Positions 41,409 to 51,450 of a stretch of 64,000 nucleotides of DNA are shown in pieces (position 1 is the stretch's first letter; each line of letters starts with the position of its first letter). The position numbers were made by a program, and so were the translations under genes. Below the pieces are notes generated by a model that saw nothing but the letters and a program-made list of their open reading frames with translations, searched no databases and was not told the origin of the DNA. Origin of the DNA: UBA1206 sp041672465 (GTDB lineage Bacteria > Bacillota > Clostridia > Oscillospirales > CAG-382); assembly GCA_041672465.1 (NCBI GenBank), contig JBAYZO010000002.1, forward strand, positions 12,787 through 76,786, in the 5' to 3' direction.

Positions 41409-43160
41409 ATGAAATTACTTTGGAAGTTTGCTAACGAGGCGTCGCGCTACCGCGGGCTTTACGCCATAGCCATAATATCCACTTTTATGCTCACACTTCT
41501 TAACCTTTCCGCTCCCAAGGTGCTGTCCTCCATAACGGGGATAGTTAAAAACGGAGTTGATATAACCGCCCTTAAAACTTTATTTTTGCTCTCGGGCATT
41601 CTTTTGGCGATTTATTTTATCCGCGTCATATTTAATTTCTTGGCGTCATACCTCTCTCATAAAGCGGCGTGGTATTTAGTCGGGGACGTCAGGGACAAGA
41701 TGTATGAAAAAATGCAACGTCTTTCAATGAGCTTTTTTCACGACAAGCAGACGGGCGACCTCATGAGCCGCTTTATCAACGACACCCGCGACCTTGAGCT
41801 GCTTTACGCGCATATAATACCCGAGCTTATCACAAACGTGGTGACAATAACCGGGGTTGTGACAATTTTAATGTTTATAAACTGGCGCCTTGCGCTGCTG
41901 ACCTGTATCCCAATCCCGTTGATAGCGTTTATGGGGGGGATCTTCTCAAAGAAAATACTCCCTTATTTCAGACGAAACCAAACCATAATGGGGGAACTCA
42001 GCGCGCTGCTCCAAGACAACATATCCGGAATGCCGGAAATTCAAGCTTTCGCCAAGGAAGAGTCCGAACTCGTCAGGGTGCGGACAAAAGTGGACGAAAA
42101 TATAAAAGCCGTGCTTCAGGCGCTTAAACTTTCGGGGTTCTTTCACCCCGCCGTCGGGTTTATATCCGGGCTGGGAACGGTCATCTTAGTGGCGGCGGGC
42201 GGGTATTTCGCTTATTTGGATAAAGTAAACGTCGAGGACATAGTGGCTTTCTTGCTTTATTTGTCGCTCCTCTACGCCCCCGTCGCGGGGCTGGCGCAGC
42301 TTTTGGAAAGCCTTCAGCAGTCGTTTGCCGGCGCCGAGCGGGCTATGCTTATTCTTGACAGCGAGACGACGGTCAAAGAGGCAGAATCCGCCGAAGTCAT
42401 GGGGAGAGCGAAGGGGAGCATTGAGTTTGACCATGTGTCTTTTGGCTATGAGGACGGCCTCAGGGTGCTTGACGGCGTGTCTTTTAAATGTTCGCCGGGG
42501 GAGATGATTGCATTCTGCGGCCCCACCGGTGTGGGGAAGACCACCATGTCGCGGCTTATTTCCCGCGTTTACGACCCGGACTCGGGGAGGATTTTAATTG
42601 ACGGCAAGGATATTAAAGGCTTTACCCTTAAATCGCTTAGGAAAAACATCGCCCCCGTGCTTCAGGACACGTTTTTGTTTAACGCCACGATTGCCGAAAA
42701 CATCGGCTATCCCAAGGAAGACGCCACGCGGGAGGAAATAATAAAAGCCGCGAAGGCGGCGTTTATCCACGACGAGATTACAGCCATGCCCGAAGGCTAT
42801 GACACAAGAGTCGGCGAGCGGGGGCTGAAGCTGTCAGGGGGGCAAAAACAGCGAATATCAATCGCCCGCGCAATTGTCTGCGACGCGCCGATAATCGTGC
42901 TTGACGAGGCGACGGCGTCGGTTGACGCCGAGACCGAAAAGCGAATACAGTCTGCCATAAACTCGCTTATCGGCAGCAGGACGCTGCTTGTTATAGCGCA
43001 CAGGCTCTCGACCATACGAAACGCGAATAAAATAATCGTTCTTGAAAACGGGCGTATCGCCGAAACCGGCACCCACGAGGAGCTTATAAAAATGAAGTCC
43101 CGCTATTACCGGGCTAATGAAATTCAAAAAAACGGTTTATTTTTTGTTGAAAATCAATAA
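41409..43160 (+). CDS. ABC exporter half-transporter (permease-ATPase fusion)
   Basis: The 583-residue protein has six membrane helices in residues 15-310 (ABC type I exporter) followed by a nucleotide-binding domain. That has Walker A GPTGVGKTT (near 372-380), the Q-loop PVLQDTFLFN, signature LSGGQKQRISIARA (near 477-490), Walker B IIVLDEATAS and the switch histidine in IAHRLSTIRNA. It would work as a dimer; no partner half-transporter adjoins, so a homodimer is likely. Substrates could be lipids, peptides or drugs. It is possibly in the same transcript as the M20 peptidase, 71 bases upstream, and ends at a strong terminator. Confidence 0.93.
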   Translation: MKLLWKFANEASRYRGLYAIAIISTFMLTLLNLSAPKVLSSITGIVKNGVDITALKTLFLLSGILLAIYFIRVIFNFLASYLSHKAAWYLVGDVRDKMYEKMQRLSMSFFHDKQTGDLMSRFINDTRDLELLYAHIIPELITNVVTITGVVTILMFINWRLALLTCIPIPLIAFMGGIFSKKILPYFRRNQTIMGELSALLQDNISGMPEIQAFAKEESELVRVRTKVDENIKAVLQALKLSGFFHPAVGFISGLGTVILVAAGGYFAYLDKVNVEDIVAFLLYLSLLYAPVAGLAQLLESLQQSFAGAERAMLILDSETTVKEAESAEVMGRAKGSIEFDHVSFGYEDGLRVLDGVSFKCSPGEMIAFCGPTGVGKTTMSRLISRVYDPDSGRILIDGKDIKGFTLKSLRKNIAPVLQDTFLFNATIAENIGYPKEDATREEIIKAAKAAFIHDEITAMPEGYDTRVGERGLKLSGGQKQRISIARAIVCDAPIIVLDEATASVDAETEKRIQSAINSLIGSRTLLVIAHRLSTIRNANKIIVLENGRIAETGTHEELIKMKSRYYRANEIQKNGLFFVENQ

Positions 43161-43168
43161 TATTAATC

Positions 43169-43191
43169 AAGCCCGCGCCGCGGGCTTTTTT
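43169..43191 (+). terminator. Intrinsic terminator after the ABC exporter gene
   Basis: AAGCCCGC (43169-43176), loop GCC, GCGGGCTT (43180-43187), then a T-run to 43191. The following 190 bases to the next gene are AT-rich with no clear -35/-10 pair. Confidence 0.88.
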
Positions 43192-43382
43192 AAAGCGGTT
43201 TAAAGATAACGGTTTTTTGGGGTTATCTTAAAAGAAAATTTTTTTATTATAATTTTACGTCTTTTGAAACTTTTCGTACCCCCGCGGCGTATATGGTGTT
43301 AGAGAGGAAAAATTTGTTTTTGTAAAAACATTGTTTCCATAAAAAATCACTGACACACATAATTTTAAAGGAGCGTGGCCTT

Positions 43383-46300
43383 GTGAAAAAGAAATTTACC
43401 ATAAAGCTTATTTGTCTTGTCCTTGCGGGGTTGTTTTTAGTGTCCTGCGCGGGGGGGATAAAACCCGACGAGTCGAAAGACGGCAATGAGCCGGATATTT
43501 CGGTAATAGACCAATACGCCGGCAAAAAAGGGTTTGACCTTGATAAAACGGTGTATTTATATGAAGACACCCGCGGCCAGATGCCCGAATCGCTCTCAAG
43601 CGTCAAGGTCATCCCGTCCGAATCAAAAAACGGGCTGATACCCACCTCGGCAAAGTTTGTCATTGAGACAAAAGGGGACATCGCGGCGGCGGAACTTATG
43701 GAATACGTTTCGTTTTCGCCGGCCCTTAACTATTCGCTGAAAATGCTTTCTCCGTGCAGCTTTGAGCTCAGCCCGGCGGAAGACCTTACCGAGGGAAGAA
43801 TTTACCGGGTTAAGCTGGGGGACAGCGAAAACCCCGTGTTTTCCTTTGCGTTTCAAACAGAAAGCCGGCTTATGGTTAAGTCCGTGCTCCCCGCCAATAT
43901 GGCGTATGACGTTCCGGTTGACGCGGGAATCGAAGTTTCTTTTACCGACGTTGTGTCGGGGAACGACTTCGCGAATCTTGTCACCCTCGCGCCCGCCGTG
44001 GACGGCACTTTTACCCTTTACCCCGACGGCAAAACGCTTGTGTTTGTTCCCAAAAAACCGCTCGCGAAAAACACCGTTTACACTTTGACCGTTAAAGAGG
44101 GGATAAAAAGCACCTCCGGCAAAGTGCTGTCGGAGGGCAGGGAAGTTTCTTTCCTCACCGAGAAAAAAAAGGTCAGCGAACCAAAAATAAAATTTTTCGT
44201 TATCGGGCGGGATTACTTGTTCAGCCCGGGCGGGGAGAACAACATACCCTTTTACGCCAATACCAATAAGGGCGGGGAAATCACCGCCGAAATATTCTGT
44301 TATCCGTCCGCTACGGCGGCCGTTGAGGCAAAAAAGGAATACGAGCTTGTAAAAAATAACTATTACGGCGGGGAGGAATACGTTTACCCCACCGGCGGCC
44401 TTGAAAAAATCGGGGACGCCAAAACCGATTGGGCGGGGGGCACGCAGAACAATCAGGGCGGGTTTTTGCTCCCCGACCTTGAAACCGGCGTTTATATCGT
44501 TAACCTCACAAGCCATTTTGCCGACGGGGGAAACAAGACATATCAGGTTTTTGTCCAGATATCAAACCTTTCGCTGCATATGGAAAGCGGGGGGAAGAGC
44601 CTGCTTTTCTGGGTCAACGGCAAGGACGGCCCGGCAAAGGGAGCAAAGCTGAAAGCGGAGTACTTTGACTATTCGAACGAATTTTTTGTGGAAAGCTCGT
44701 CCGGCGGCTATGACACGGTGACGGGCGAAACCGGGGACGACGGCGTCTGTCTTATGAAACCCGGCGGCGGAAACAGCTTGTTCCTAACCGTTTCTTACGG
44801 CGGGGAGGAAATTTACACCTTTACGTCTCTTATAAGATCCATTTACAGCCTTTCCTATTACAGCTATGATTATTACAACAGCATGTTTGGTTACTGGTAC
44901 GGATACAGATACGGCGGCTCGGATAGGTTTTTAAGTTTACTTTACACCGACCGAGAAGTTTATTTCCAAAACGATCTCGTTAACTTTTCGGGGATAATCA
45001 AACCCGCCGCTTCTTCGGTGCCATCCCTGAAAAAGCTGTATTTCGGCGTTTCGATGGGGCTTTCGTCAAAAGGCGGAAACATCGGAGAGGTCAGCGTTGA
45101 CGAAAACGGATTCTTCAGCGGCTCGTTCGACATTGAAAACTTTTTGGGGCGGGGTTTTTACCTCAAGCTTTTCGACGAGTCGGGCGAGATACTGCTATAC
45201 AAATATATAAATGTGACAGACGAGGAAAAGCCGGTTTACAAAGCTGAAATGAGGTTTGACAAACCCTTTTACACCTTTGGCGACAAAGTGACAGTCTCTG
45301 TAAAAGCAAGCTTTTTTGACGGCACCCCCGCGCCGGGACTGGTCTTTGCGTTAAACGAGTATCACTTTTCTATTCAAACCACAATGACCACGGGGAGCGA
45401 CGGGACAGCGCGGTATTCTTTCTACACAAGACCGATCAGCGTGAGTTCCACCTACCCGCTGTCGCTTTATTTCTCCGCCTATCTGATTGGCGAGGAAACC
45501 ACAAACCTTAATATCTCGGGAGGAGTGACATATTTCCACTCCCGCGTTTATTTCACCGCCGCCAACGTTTCAAACGACTACTGCGAGGCGTACCTCAACA
45601 AGGTTGACACGTCAAAAATCACAAACGAAACGGGCGCGACCTATGAAAACACTATCGGTGAAAAAGCCGAGGGAGAGGCTCTTGTCAAACTGATAAAATA
45701 CGAGCATAAAAAGAAATATGTCGGCACAACCTATAACCCGATTACAAAAAAAGCCGTCTATACGTATGAATATTATGTCGAGGAAACCTTAATAAGCTCG
45801 GCGGTAAAACAATTTAACGACGGCGTGATAAGGCTTGAGACCGTTGAGGTCAACAGCGATTTCAACGGCTATTATTTATATAAGGTTACCTATTACGACA
45901 AAGACAACAAACACAACTATGAATGTCAGATTTACGCCTCCCGTCGGGATCAATACAGAGATTACTATTATTATAACACTTCAATCGAGCCCCGCTATAT
46001 GCTGAACACAAACATCCAAAAATACAGCGTCGGTGACAGCGTCAGGTGCTGGGTTGAGTTCGGCGGCGAGAAGATAGACGAAAAAGTGCTTTACACAATA
46101 TACACCGCCGGGGGAGTGAGCTTTGTTTATTCGGACGAATACATTTCGTCTTACGAAGACGCGTTTGTCCCCGGGGTCAACGTGTACGCGACGGTTTATA
46201 AAAACGGCGAAATTATTCATCTCGGGAACGTAAGCCTTAATTTTGACTACGAAAAATGCGCCTCTCTTGACGTTTCGGTAGAAACGGAAAAGACAACGTT

Positions 46301-48575
46301 CAAACCCGGCGAAAAGACAGTCCTCACGGTTAAGGGAAAGTTCGGCGACTCCCCCGCCGCCGGGGCGACTGTTGTGGTTTCGGTGGTTGACGAGGCATGC
46401 TTCGCGCTTGGGAACCAAACCATTAACGCGCTGGCGTATTATTATCAATCGCTTGATTATTCCTCCATCTCCGCGTATGTTCCGAGGATGTTCAGTTTCG
46501 CTTATTCTTATTCTTATTTAAAGGAGCTTTGCTGTGATGAAGCGGGCGGGGGAGAGCTGGAAGCGCCGCGCGGCAACGAAGACCAAAACGGAAACAGCAC
46601 TTCGATATATCTAAGGGAAATCTTCGCCAACAACCCGCTGTTTGTCAGCGTGGAGCTTGACGGCGAGGGCGTGGGGCATATCTCGTTCACCGTCCCCGAC
46701 AATATCACCGAGTGGCGGGTGAGCGCCGTCGGATTTTATAACCAAAAGAACGGCGGAGAAAAAATTTCGGGGACAAAAATCGGCAGCTTTGTTTCGGACA
46801 TTGTCTGCACCCTGCCTTATTTCATAAGCATTTCGTCTTCCGAGCAGTATATATTCGGCGATGACATATCCGTAACTTCCCGCTCGTTCGGCGCGAAGCT
46901 TTCTGCGGGTGAGGAAATAACCTACACCGCGACGCTTTATGACGGCGGCGGCAGCGCGATAACCACTAAAAAACTTTCCGTCGATTCGGGGGAAAGGGCG
47001 GCGTTTAATTTCGGCAAACTTGAAGTAGGCAGCTACTCCGTGATTGTCAGCGGCGTTTCCGCAAGCGGGTCGGACGCCGTTCGCCAAACGTTTTTCGTGG
47101 CTGAAACAGGGCTTTTAATGGATATTTCAAAAGAAATAAAAGCCGATGAAGTGGGGAGCGTCAACCCGGCGGCTTACCCCGTTTACCTGTCTTTTTACGA
47201 CTCTTCTTATAAAACCTTCCTCGACGTGGCGTATACGCTGATGGGCGGATATTCCGAAAGGGCGGACTCGGCGGCGTCGCGGTATATAGGCGGCGGCGCG
47301 CTGCAAAAGCTTTTGGGTTACAACTACCAATTAGAAAGATACAAAAGCGTTATTTCGTCAACCATAAACAGCGAGGGGCTTATCCCGCTTTTGGTTTACG
47401 GCGAGGGGGATATCGAGCTGACGGCGAAAATCGTTTCGCTTGCCCCGGAACTTATCCCCACGGGAAGAAAAGAAACGGTTATCGCGGGGCTTTCAAATTT
47501 TATCTCAACCGGCAAATACCTTGACGACGTTCAGCTTTGCGCCGCGCTGCTGGGGCTTGCCTCGCTGGGCGAGCCGGTGCTGGCGGATCTTAACTACACC
47601 GCGTCCCATTGCGAGGGCTTTTCCGTCAAGGCTAAGCTTTACCTCTGCGCGGCGTTCGGGTATATAGGCGATTTCCCCACCGCCAAGAGCATTTACGGCG
47701 ACCTTTTAAAGGAATACGGCAAAGAGTCGTCGGGCGAGCTTTACTTTGACGCGGGAAACGCCGAGGAAACCTCAAAGCTCACGGCGCTGGCGCTGTTTAC
47801 GGCATCGCTCATAAGCAGGAGCGACGCCGAAAAAATGATAAATTATCTTAAATACAGAAACCCCTATACCGATTTTTGCCTGCTTGAGCTCGCGTCATAT
47901 ATCAAGCACTTCCTGCCGGAAAAACTTGAAATATCGACTCTGTCGTACAGCTTGGGCGGCGAAACAAAAGAGATAAGCCTCGGCGCCGGCAGCGTCTACA
48001 CGCTTATCCTCACCAAAAAAGACGCGGAAAGCTTTGAGGTTGTTTCGGCGAGCCCCACGGTTTTTTCAAGAGTTTGCTATAAGGGCAGCGTTGAGGAAGC
48101 GACAACAGGCAAGGCGGCGGCCGAGGAGATGAAGATTACAAAGACAATCTCCCCATATGACATGGAGCGCGGGCTTTATTTGGTCAAGATAACGTTCAGC
48201 GGGAAGACCGACAAAGACTACGCCTATTTCTCGCTGTCTGACGTCATTCCCTCGGGCGCAAGGTTTTATTACCAGTTTTACGACCGGTACTACAACAATC
48301 ACGAAAGCTGTTATGCGTGGCTTAACAACAGCGGGTCCCGTATGGAGGGCGGCATTTATGTGTATAACTCCGGCAGAGAAGCCATGTCCGGCAGGCGAAA
48401 TTACAGTTTTTACGGCAGCGTCACATATCTTATCCGGGGCGCGCTCGCCGGCGAATATGTCTGCGAACGGGCGCTGGCGATAAACTGCGACGACGGCGTC
48501 TACGCGCAAAGCGAAAGGTGTACGGTTAGAATCGACCCTTGGGGCGAATGGCAGATAGTGTCAAAGTCAAAATAA
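43383..48575 (+). CDS. Alpha-2-macroglobulin-like lipoprotein lacking the thioester motif
   Basis: This is the largest protein in the window, 1730 residues. It starts at GTG 43383 behind AAAGGAG and has a lipoprotein signal with lipobox LVSC (Cys22). A bacterial Ig-like domain (about 155-260) precedes macroglobulin-type domains, including VVVSVVDEACFALG (near 1000) and ITEWRVSAVGFY (near 1110), which are hallmarks of the A2M family. Where thioester members have a CxEQ in a GCGEQ-like context, this protein has GGYSER (near 1288-1293), so no thioester can form. The alpha-helical toroid region follows. Bacterial A2Ms are thought to trap proteases at the cell envelope. The mechanism without a thioester would be purely steric or structural. 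It is alone in its transcription unit and ends at a terminator. Confidence 0.85.
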   Translation: MKKKFTIKLICLVLAGLFLVSCAGGIKPDESKDGNEPDISVIDQYAGKKGFDLDKTVYLYEDTRGQMPESLSSVKVIPSESKNGLIPTSAKFVIETKGDIAAAELMEYVSFSPALNYSLKMLSPCSFELSPAEDLTEGRIYRVKLGDSENPVFSFAFQTESRLMVKSVLPANMAYDVPVDAGIEVSFTDVVSGNDFANLVTLAPAVDGTFTLYPDGKTLVFVPKKPLAKNTVYTLTVKEGIKSTSGKVLSEGREVSFLTEKKKVSEPKIKFFVIGRDYLFSPGGENNIPFYANTNKGGEITAEIFCYPSATAAVEAKKEYELVKNNYYGGEEYVYPTGGLEKIGDAKTDWAGGTQNNQGGFLLPDLETGVYIVNLTSHFADGGNKTYQVFVQISNLSLHMESGGKSLLFWVNGKDGPAKGAKLKAEYFDYSNEFFVESSSGGYDTVTGETGDDGVCLMKPGGGNSLFLTVSYGGEEIYTFTSLIRSIYSLSYYSYDYYNSMFGYWYGYRYGGSDRFLSLLYTDREVYFQNDLVNFSGIIKPAASSVPSLKKLYFGVSMGLSSKGGNIGEVSVDENGFFSGSFDIENFLGRGFYLKLFDESGEILLYKYINVTDEEKPVYKAEMRFDKPFYTFGDKVTVSVKASFFDGTPAPGLVFALNEYHFSIQTTMTTGSDGTARYSFYTRPISVSSTYPLSLYFSAYLIGEETTNLNISGGVTYFHSRVYFTAANVSNDYCEAYLNKVDTSKITNETGATYENTIGEKAEGEALVKLIKYEHKKKYVGTTYNPITKKAVYTYEYYVEETLISSAVKQFNDGVIRLETVEVNSDFNGYYLYKVTYYDKDNKHNYECQIYASRRDQYRDYYYYNTSIEPRYMLNTNIQKYSVGDSVRCWVEFGGEKIDEKVLYTIYTAGGVSFVYSDEYISSYEDAFVPGVNVYATVYKNGEIIHLGNVSLNFDYEKCASLDVSVETEKTTFKPGEKTVLTVKGKFGDSPAAGATVVVSVVDEACFALGNQTINALAYYYQSLDYSSISAYVPRMFSFAYSYSYLKELCCDEAGGGELEAPRGNEDQNGNSTSIYLREIFANNPLFVSVELDGEGVGHISFTVPDNITEWRVSAVGFYNQKNGGEKISGTKIGSFVSDIVCTLPYFISISSSEQYIFGDDISVTSRSFGAKLSAGEEITYTATLYDGGGSAITTKKLSVDSGERAAFNFGKLEVGSYSVIVSGVSASGSDAVRQTFFVAETGLLMDISKEIKADEVGSVNPAAYPVYLSFYDSSYKTFLDVAYTLMGGYSERADSAASRYIGGGALQKLLGYNYQLERYKSVISSTINSEGLIPLLVYGEGDIELTAKIVSLAPELIPTGRKETVIAGLSNFISTGKYLDDVQLCAALLGLASLGEPVLADLNYTASHCEGFSVKAKLYLCAAFGYIGDFPTAKSIYGDLLKEYGKESSGELYFDAGNAEETSKLTALALFTASLISRSDAEKMINYLKYRNPYTDFCLLELASYIKHFLPEKLEISTLSYSLGGETKEISLGAGSVYTLILTKKDAESFEVVSASPTVFSRVCYKGSVEEATTGKAAAEEMKITKTISPYDMERGLYLVKITFSGKTDKDYAYFSLSDVIPSGARFYYQFYDRYYNNHESCYAWLNNSGSRMEGGIYVYNSGREAMSGRRNYSFYGSVTYLIRGALAGEYVCERALAINCDDGVYAQSERCTVRIDPWGEWQIVSKSK

Positions 48576-48668
48576 TCCCGCCGTAAGTAATATTTTAACC
48601 GCAACCATACCATAAAAATAACCATTACCAATACATTACCCTCCTTTATTGCTTTTCTTTTCCCGCAG

Positions 48669-48697
48669 TAAAAAGCCGCGAATCTCGCGGCTTTTTA
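48669..48697. terminator. Bidirectional intrinsic terminator
   Basis: TAAAAAGCCGCG (48669-48680), loop AATCT, CGCGGCTTTTTA (48686-48697): a perfect 12-base stem with A- and T-rich ends between the convergent macroglobulin gene (+) and tmcAL (-). Confidence 0.92.
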
Positions 48698-48737
48698 CAT
48701 GGCTTTAAATAATATTTTTAAGAAGTCAAAAGCCGTT

Positions 48738-49871
48738 CTAAGGCATATACGGGGTCATTAAAAGCGGGTTGTAAACCCCGTTTGGTGAGGCGAGCCCGAA
48801 AACAATGTCGGCGTCAGCCGAGAGTAAAAAGTCTGTTTCGGCTCTCTTCCCCGCTTTTTTGTAATCGGCGGGCTTTGTTATAAGAGGAAGCCCAAATGAT
48901 TTTTTGTTTTTTGAGATATATTCCCTGCCAATTTTATCGGCGGCAAGCAAAAGCGAGTATGACGGCGTTTTGCGCCCGTATTCCCTCCCCACCCCGAAAA
49001 AATACAACAGCAGTGCGCGGCGAACCCTCGCGCGGGTGAGTATTGTCGAGGCTGCCTTTTCGCAGACCTCGTCGAGCGTCCGGGAGCTCATCGAAGAATT
49101 ATAAACGCTCTTAAAGCCGCCGGCGTCAATGCCGTAGCAATCTCCCTCCCCGCCCGAAAGCCTGAACTTTGAAATAAACGCCGCGTCAAGCGCCTTGCCG
49201 TTCCAAAGCCCGCTTTGACCAAGCGGCTCGCTTGTCGTGCCGGGCAGCAGGGAAAGCCCCTCGTTAAAGTTCGCGGACAGTCTTCTCCTCACCGCCGAGG
49301 AAGACAAACAGCCTTTTTCCCGTTTTACAAACAGCGTGTTTATAGAAAGCCCAAGCGCTTTTATCGCCGAAATATATTCCACCGCCAAAATGTTGTTGGG
49401 CTTTTCAATTAATTCTTCCCCCGCCCCGAGCGACTCTTTTAAAATTGCTTTTGCCGCCTTTGGGTAAGAGAGGTTGGGGTTGAGCTTTATATATTCCTTG
49501 ATTTTTTGTCTGTCAAAAAGAACTTCCGCCGCCCTTGTCACGGTTTCTTTGTCGTCCTCCGCGCCGAACGCGAGGGTTTGACACCCGAAAGCGCCCGCGG
49601 CAAACACTCCCGCCGCCGCGAAGTCCTTTGCCGAAAGGCTTGAAAAGGGAAAACACAGCTCAAGCACAAGATTGGCGCCGCTGTTCACCGCTATCGCCGC
49701 TCTTTGGTATTTTTCGGCGCAGGCAACCTCCCCGCGCTGAACCGAGTTGCCCGACATAACGCAGATCACCGTGGAAAAATCCCGCTTAAGGGTGTCTATT
49801 AAATATTTATGCCCGAAATGGAAAGGGTTGAATTCCGATATCACAAACACCGAGGAATCCGTTTTAATCAC
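48738..49871 (-). CDS. tmcAL: tRNA(Met) cytidine acetate ligase
   Basis: TmcAL (formerly YlbM, DUF795) makes N4-acetylcytidine at position 34 of elongator tRNA-Met from acetate and ATP. The 377-residue protein has the nucleotidyltransferase start SEFNPFHFGHKYLI (HxGH type), MSGNSVQRGEVA, ELCFPFSSLSAKDFA and EKPNNILAVEYI. The usual start would leave about five residues before EFN; the annotated GTG 49871 has a site (AAAGG) only 2 bases away, so a GTG at 49850 is also possible. It is divergent from ackA, another enzyme of acetate activation, an arrangement common in Firmicutes. Confidence 0.93.
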   Translation of the reverse strand: MIKTDSSVFVISEFNPFHFGHKYLIDTLKRDFSTVICVMSGNSVQRGEVACAEKYQRAAIAVNSGANLVLELCFPFSSLSAKDFAAAGVFAAGAFGCQTLAFGAEDDKETVTRAAEVLFDRQKIKEYIKLNPNLSYPKAAKAILKESLGAGEELIEKPNNILAVEYISAIKALGLSINTLFVKREKGCLSSSAVRRRLSANFNEGLSLLPGTTSEPLGQSGLWNGKALDAAFISKFRLSGGEGDCYGIDAGGFKSVYNSSMSSRTLDEVCEKAASTILTRARVRRALLLYFFGVGREYGRKTPSYSLLLAADKIGREYISKNKKSFGLPLITKPADYKKAGKRAETDFLLSADADIVFGLASPNGVYNPLLMTPYMP

Positions 49872-49958
49872 CGCCTTTCAGTTTGCCCGCCGAACAGCCG
49901 CTTACTTCGCGTTTTTAATATCGCGGCCAAAAAGCCCTTGCTTTTTGTCTATATGTAA

Positions 49959-49987
49959 AGTATAATGGTTGGGCGTGAAAATGTCAA
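49959..49987 (-). promoter_or_regulatory. Near-consensus sigma-A promoter of tmcAL
   Basis: On the minus strand TTGACA (49987-49982) and TATACT (49964-49959) are 17 bases apart. The roughly 80-base leader begins with a short perfect hairpin (AAAAAGC with GCTTTTT), which might attenuate transcription. Confidence 0.75.
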
Positions 49988-50063
49988 TAACGCGGGGAAT
50001 TATAACATAAAACATAACTTGACTTTTATTTTTTTGCGTTTTTGTTTTCCGCGTTATAAATAA

Positions 50064-50092
50064 CTGCCAAAAATGGATTTTTAGGATATAAT
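50064..50092 (+). promoter_or_regulatory. Putative sigma-A promoter of ackA
   Basis: CTGCCA (50064-50069) and TATAAT (50087-50092) are 17 bases apart, 53 bases before the ackA ATG. The 274-base divergent spacer holds this, the tmcAL promoter and AT-rich DNA. Confidence 0.5.
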
Positions 50093-50145
50093 CGTAAACG
50101 GGACAGTAAAAAAGTCTTCGTAAATAGAAAGGGATGGTCATAAAA

Positions 50146-51357
50146 ATGTATATTCTTGTCGTCAACGCGGGGAGCTCGTCGCTTAAGTACAAGCTTTTTG
50201 ATATGGGCGCGAAACAGGTCAGGGCAAAAGGGCTTTGCGAATGTATCGGTATAGCCGGCGGGCATATGAAGCACGAGTCTTTGGGTAAGGTGTATGATAT
50301 AAAAACAGACATCCCCACCCACGCGAAAGCCATAAAAATGGTGGTCGGCGCGCTGTTCAGCAAAGACCACGGCTGTCTTTCCTCGCTTGACGAAATTACC
50401 GCCATAGGCCACAGAATAGTTCAGGGCGGCCCGTGGCTTGTAAAATCGGTGATTGTGGACGACGAGGTGATAAAAAAGTTAGAGCTCTGCCGAGACCTCG
50501 CCCCTCTCCACACCGAACCCCATCTGCTTGGAATTCGCGGCTGTTCGCAGGCTATGCCGGGCACGCCGCAGGTGCTTGTAATGGACACCGCTTTCCACCA
50601 GACCATGCCCGAAAAGGCCTATATTTACCCCATTCCGTTTGAGCTTTATAAGAAATACTCAATCCGGCGTTATGGTTTCCACGGCACAAGCCACAGATAT
50701 GTTTCGGGCAAGTGTATTGAGTATCTCGGCGGGAACGCCGAAGGCACCCGGATAATAACCTGCCATTTGGGGAACGGCTCGTCAATCACCGCCATAAAAG
50801 ACGGCAAAGTAGTTGACACAAGCATGGGCTTTACCCCGCTTGACGGAATTATAATGGGTTCCCGCACCGGCGCCGTCGACCCCGCCATTATTCCTTTTAT
50901 AATGGAAAAAGAAAACATCCCCCCAAAGCAAATGCAGAGCTGGATGAATAAAAAATGCGGGCTTCTCGGGGTTTCGGGCGTTTCGTCCGATTTAAGGGAG
51001 CTTACCTCCGCCATGAATTCCGGCAACGCCCGCGCGAAGTTAGCCTATGACATCCTTATTTATGACATTAAAAAATATATCGGCGCGTACGCCGCGGTGC
51101 TCGGCGGCGTGGACGCCATCGCCTTTACGGCGGGCATAGGCGAAAATAACCCCGAGTTGAGACAGGCGATCTGCGACGATATGGACTACCTCGGCATTAA
51201 GATAGACAGGGAAAAGAATTCGCTTGGCAAAAAACTCCCCGAACCCGCCCTTATATCGGCAGATGACTCAAAGGTAAAAGTCTTTTTAATCATGACAGAC
51301 GAGGAGCTGGTAATCGCCTCCGACACCGAAACGGTTATAAGGGAGAGCGGTTTATAA
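50146..51357 (+). CDS. ackA: Acetate kinase
   Basis: AckA converts acetyl phosphate and ADP to acetate and ATP, a main energy step in fermenting Clostridia. The 403-residue protein has the phosphate-binding opening VVNAGSSSLKYKLFD, RRYGFHGTSHRYV (signature 2), HLGNGSSITAIKDGK, GSRTGAVDP and FTAGIGENNPELR. The frame is open to ATG 50134, but this lies inside the AAAGGGATGG ribosome-binding site, so ATG 50146, giving MYILVVNAGS, is the likely start. No phosphotransacetylase gene is adjacent; the divergent tmcAL gene also uses acetate. Confidence 0.96.
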   Translation: MYILVVNAGSSSLKYKLFDMGAKQVRAKGLCECIGIAGGHMKHESLGKVYDIKTDIPTHAKAIKMVVGALFSKDHGCLSSLDEITAIGHRIVQGGPWLVKSVIVDDEVIKKLELCRDLAPLHTEPHLLGIRGCSQAMPGTPQVLVMDTAFHQTMPEKAYIYPIPFELYKKYSIRRYGFHGTSHRYVSGKCIEYLGGNAEGTRIITCHLGNGSSITAIKDGKVVDTSMGFTPLDGIIMGSRTGAVDPAIIPFIMEKENIPPKQMQSWMNKKCGLLGVSGVSSDLRELTSAMNSGNARAKLAYDILIYDIKKYIGAYAAVLGGVDAIAFTAGIGENNPELRQAICDDMDYLGIKIDREKNSLGKKLPEPALISADDSKVKVFLIMTDEELVIASDTETVIRESGL

Positions 51358-51414
51358 GAGATTTTTGTAAAATAAAGGAACCTCCCGCGAATAACCCCAA
51401 ATTCAAGCGATAAT

Positions 51415-51426
51415 ATTTGGCCAAAT
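51415..51426. promoter_or_regulatory. 12-base perfect palindrome upstream of the glycosidase promoter
   Basis: ATTTGGCCAAAT is its own reverse complement and lies 24 bases upstream of the -35 of the consensus promoter at 51451. It could be an activator or repressor site; no known regulator is recognised. Confidence 0.35.
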
Positions 51427-51450
51427 GGTTGTTATTTTCTTATTAATCTA

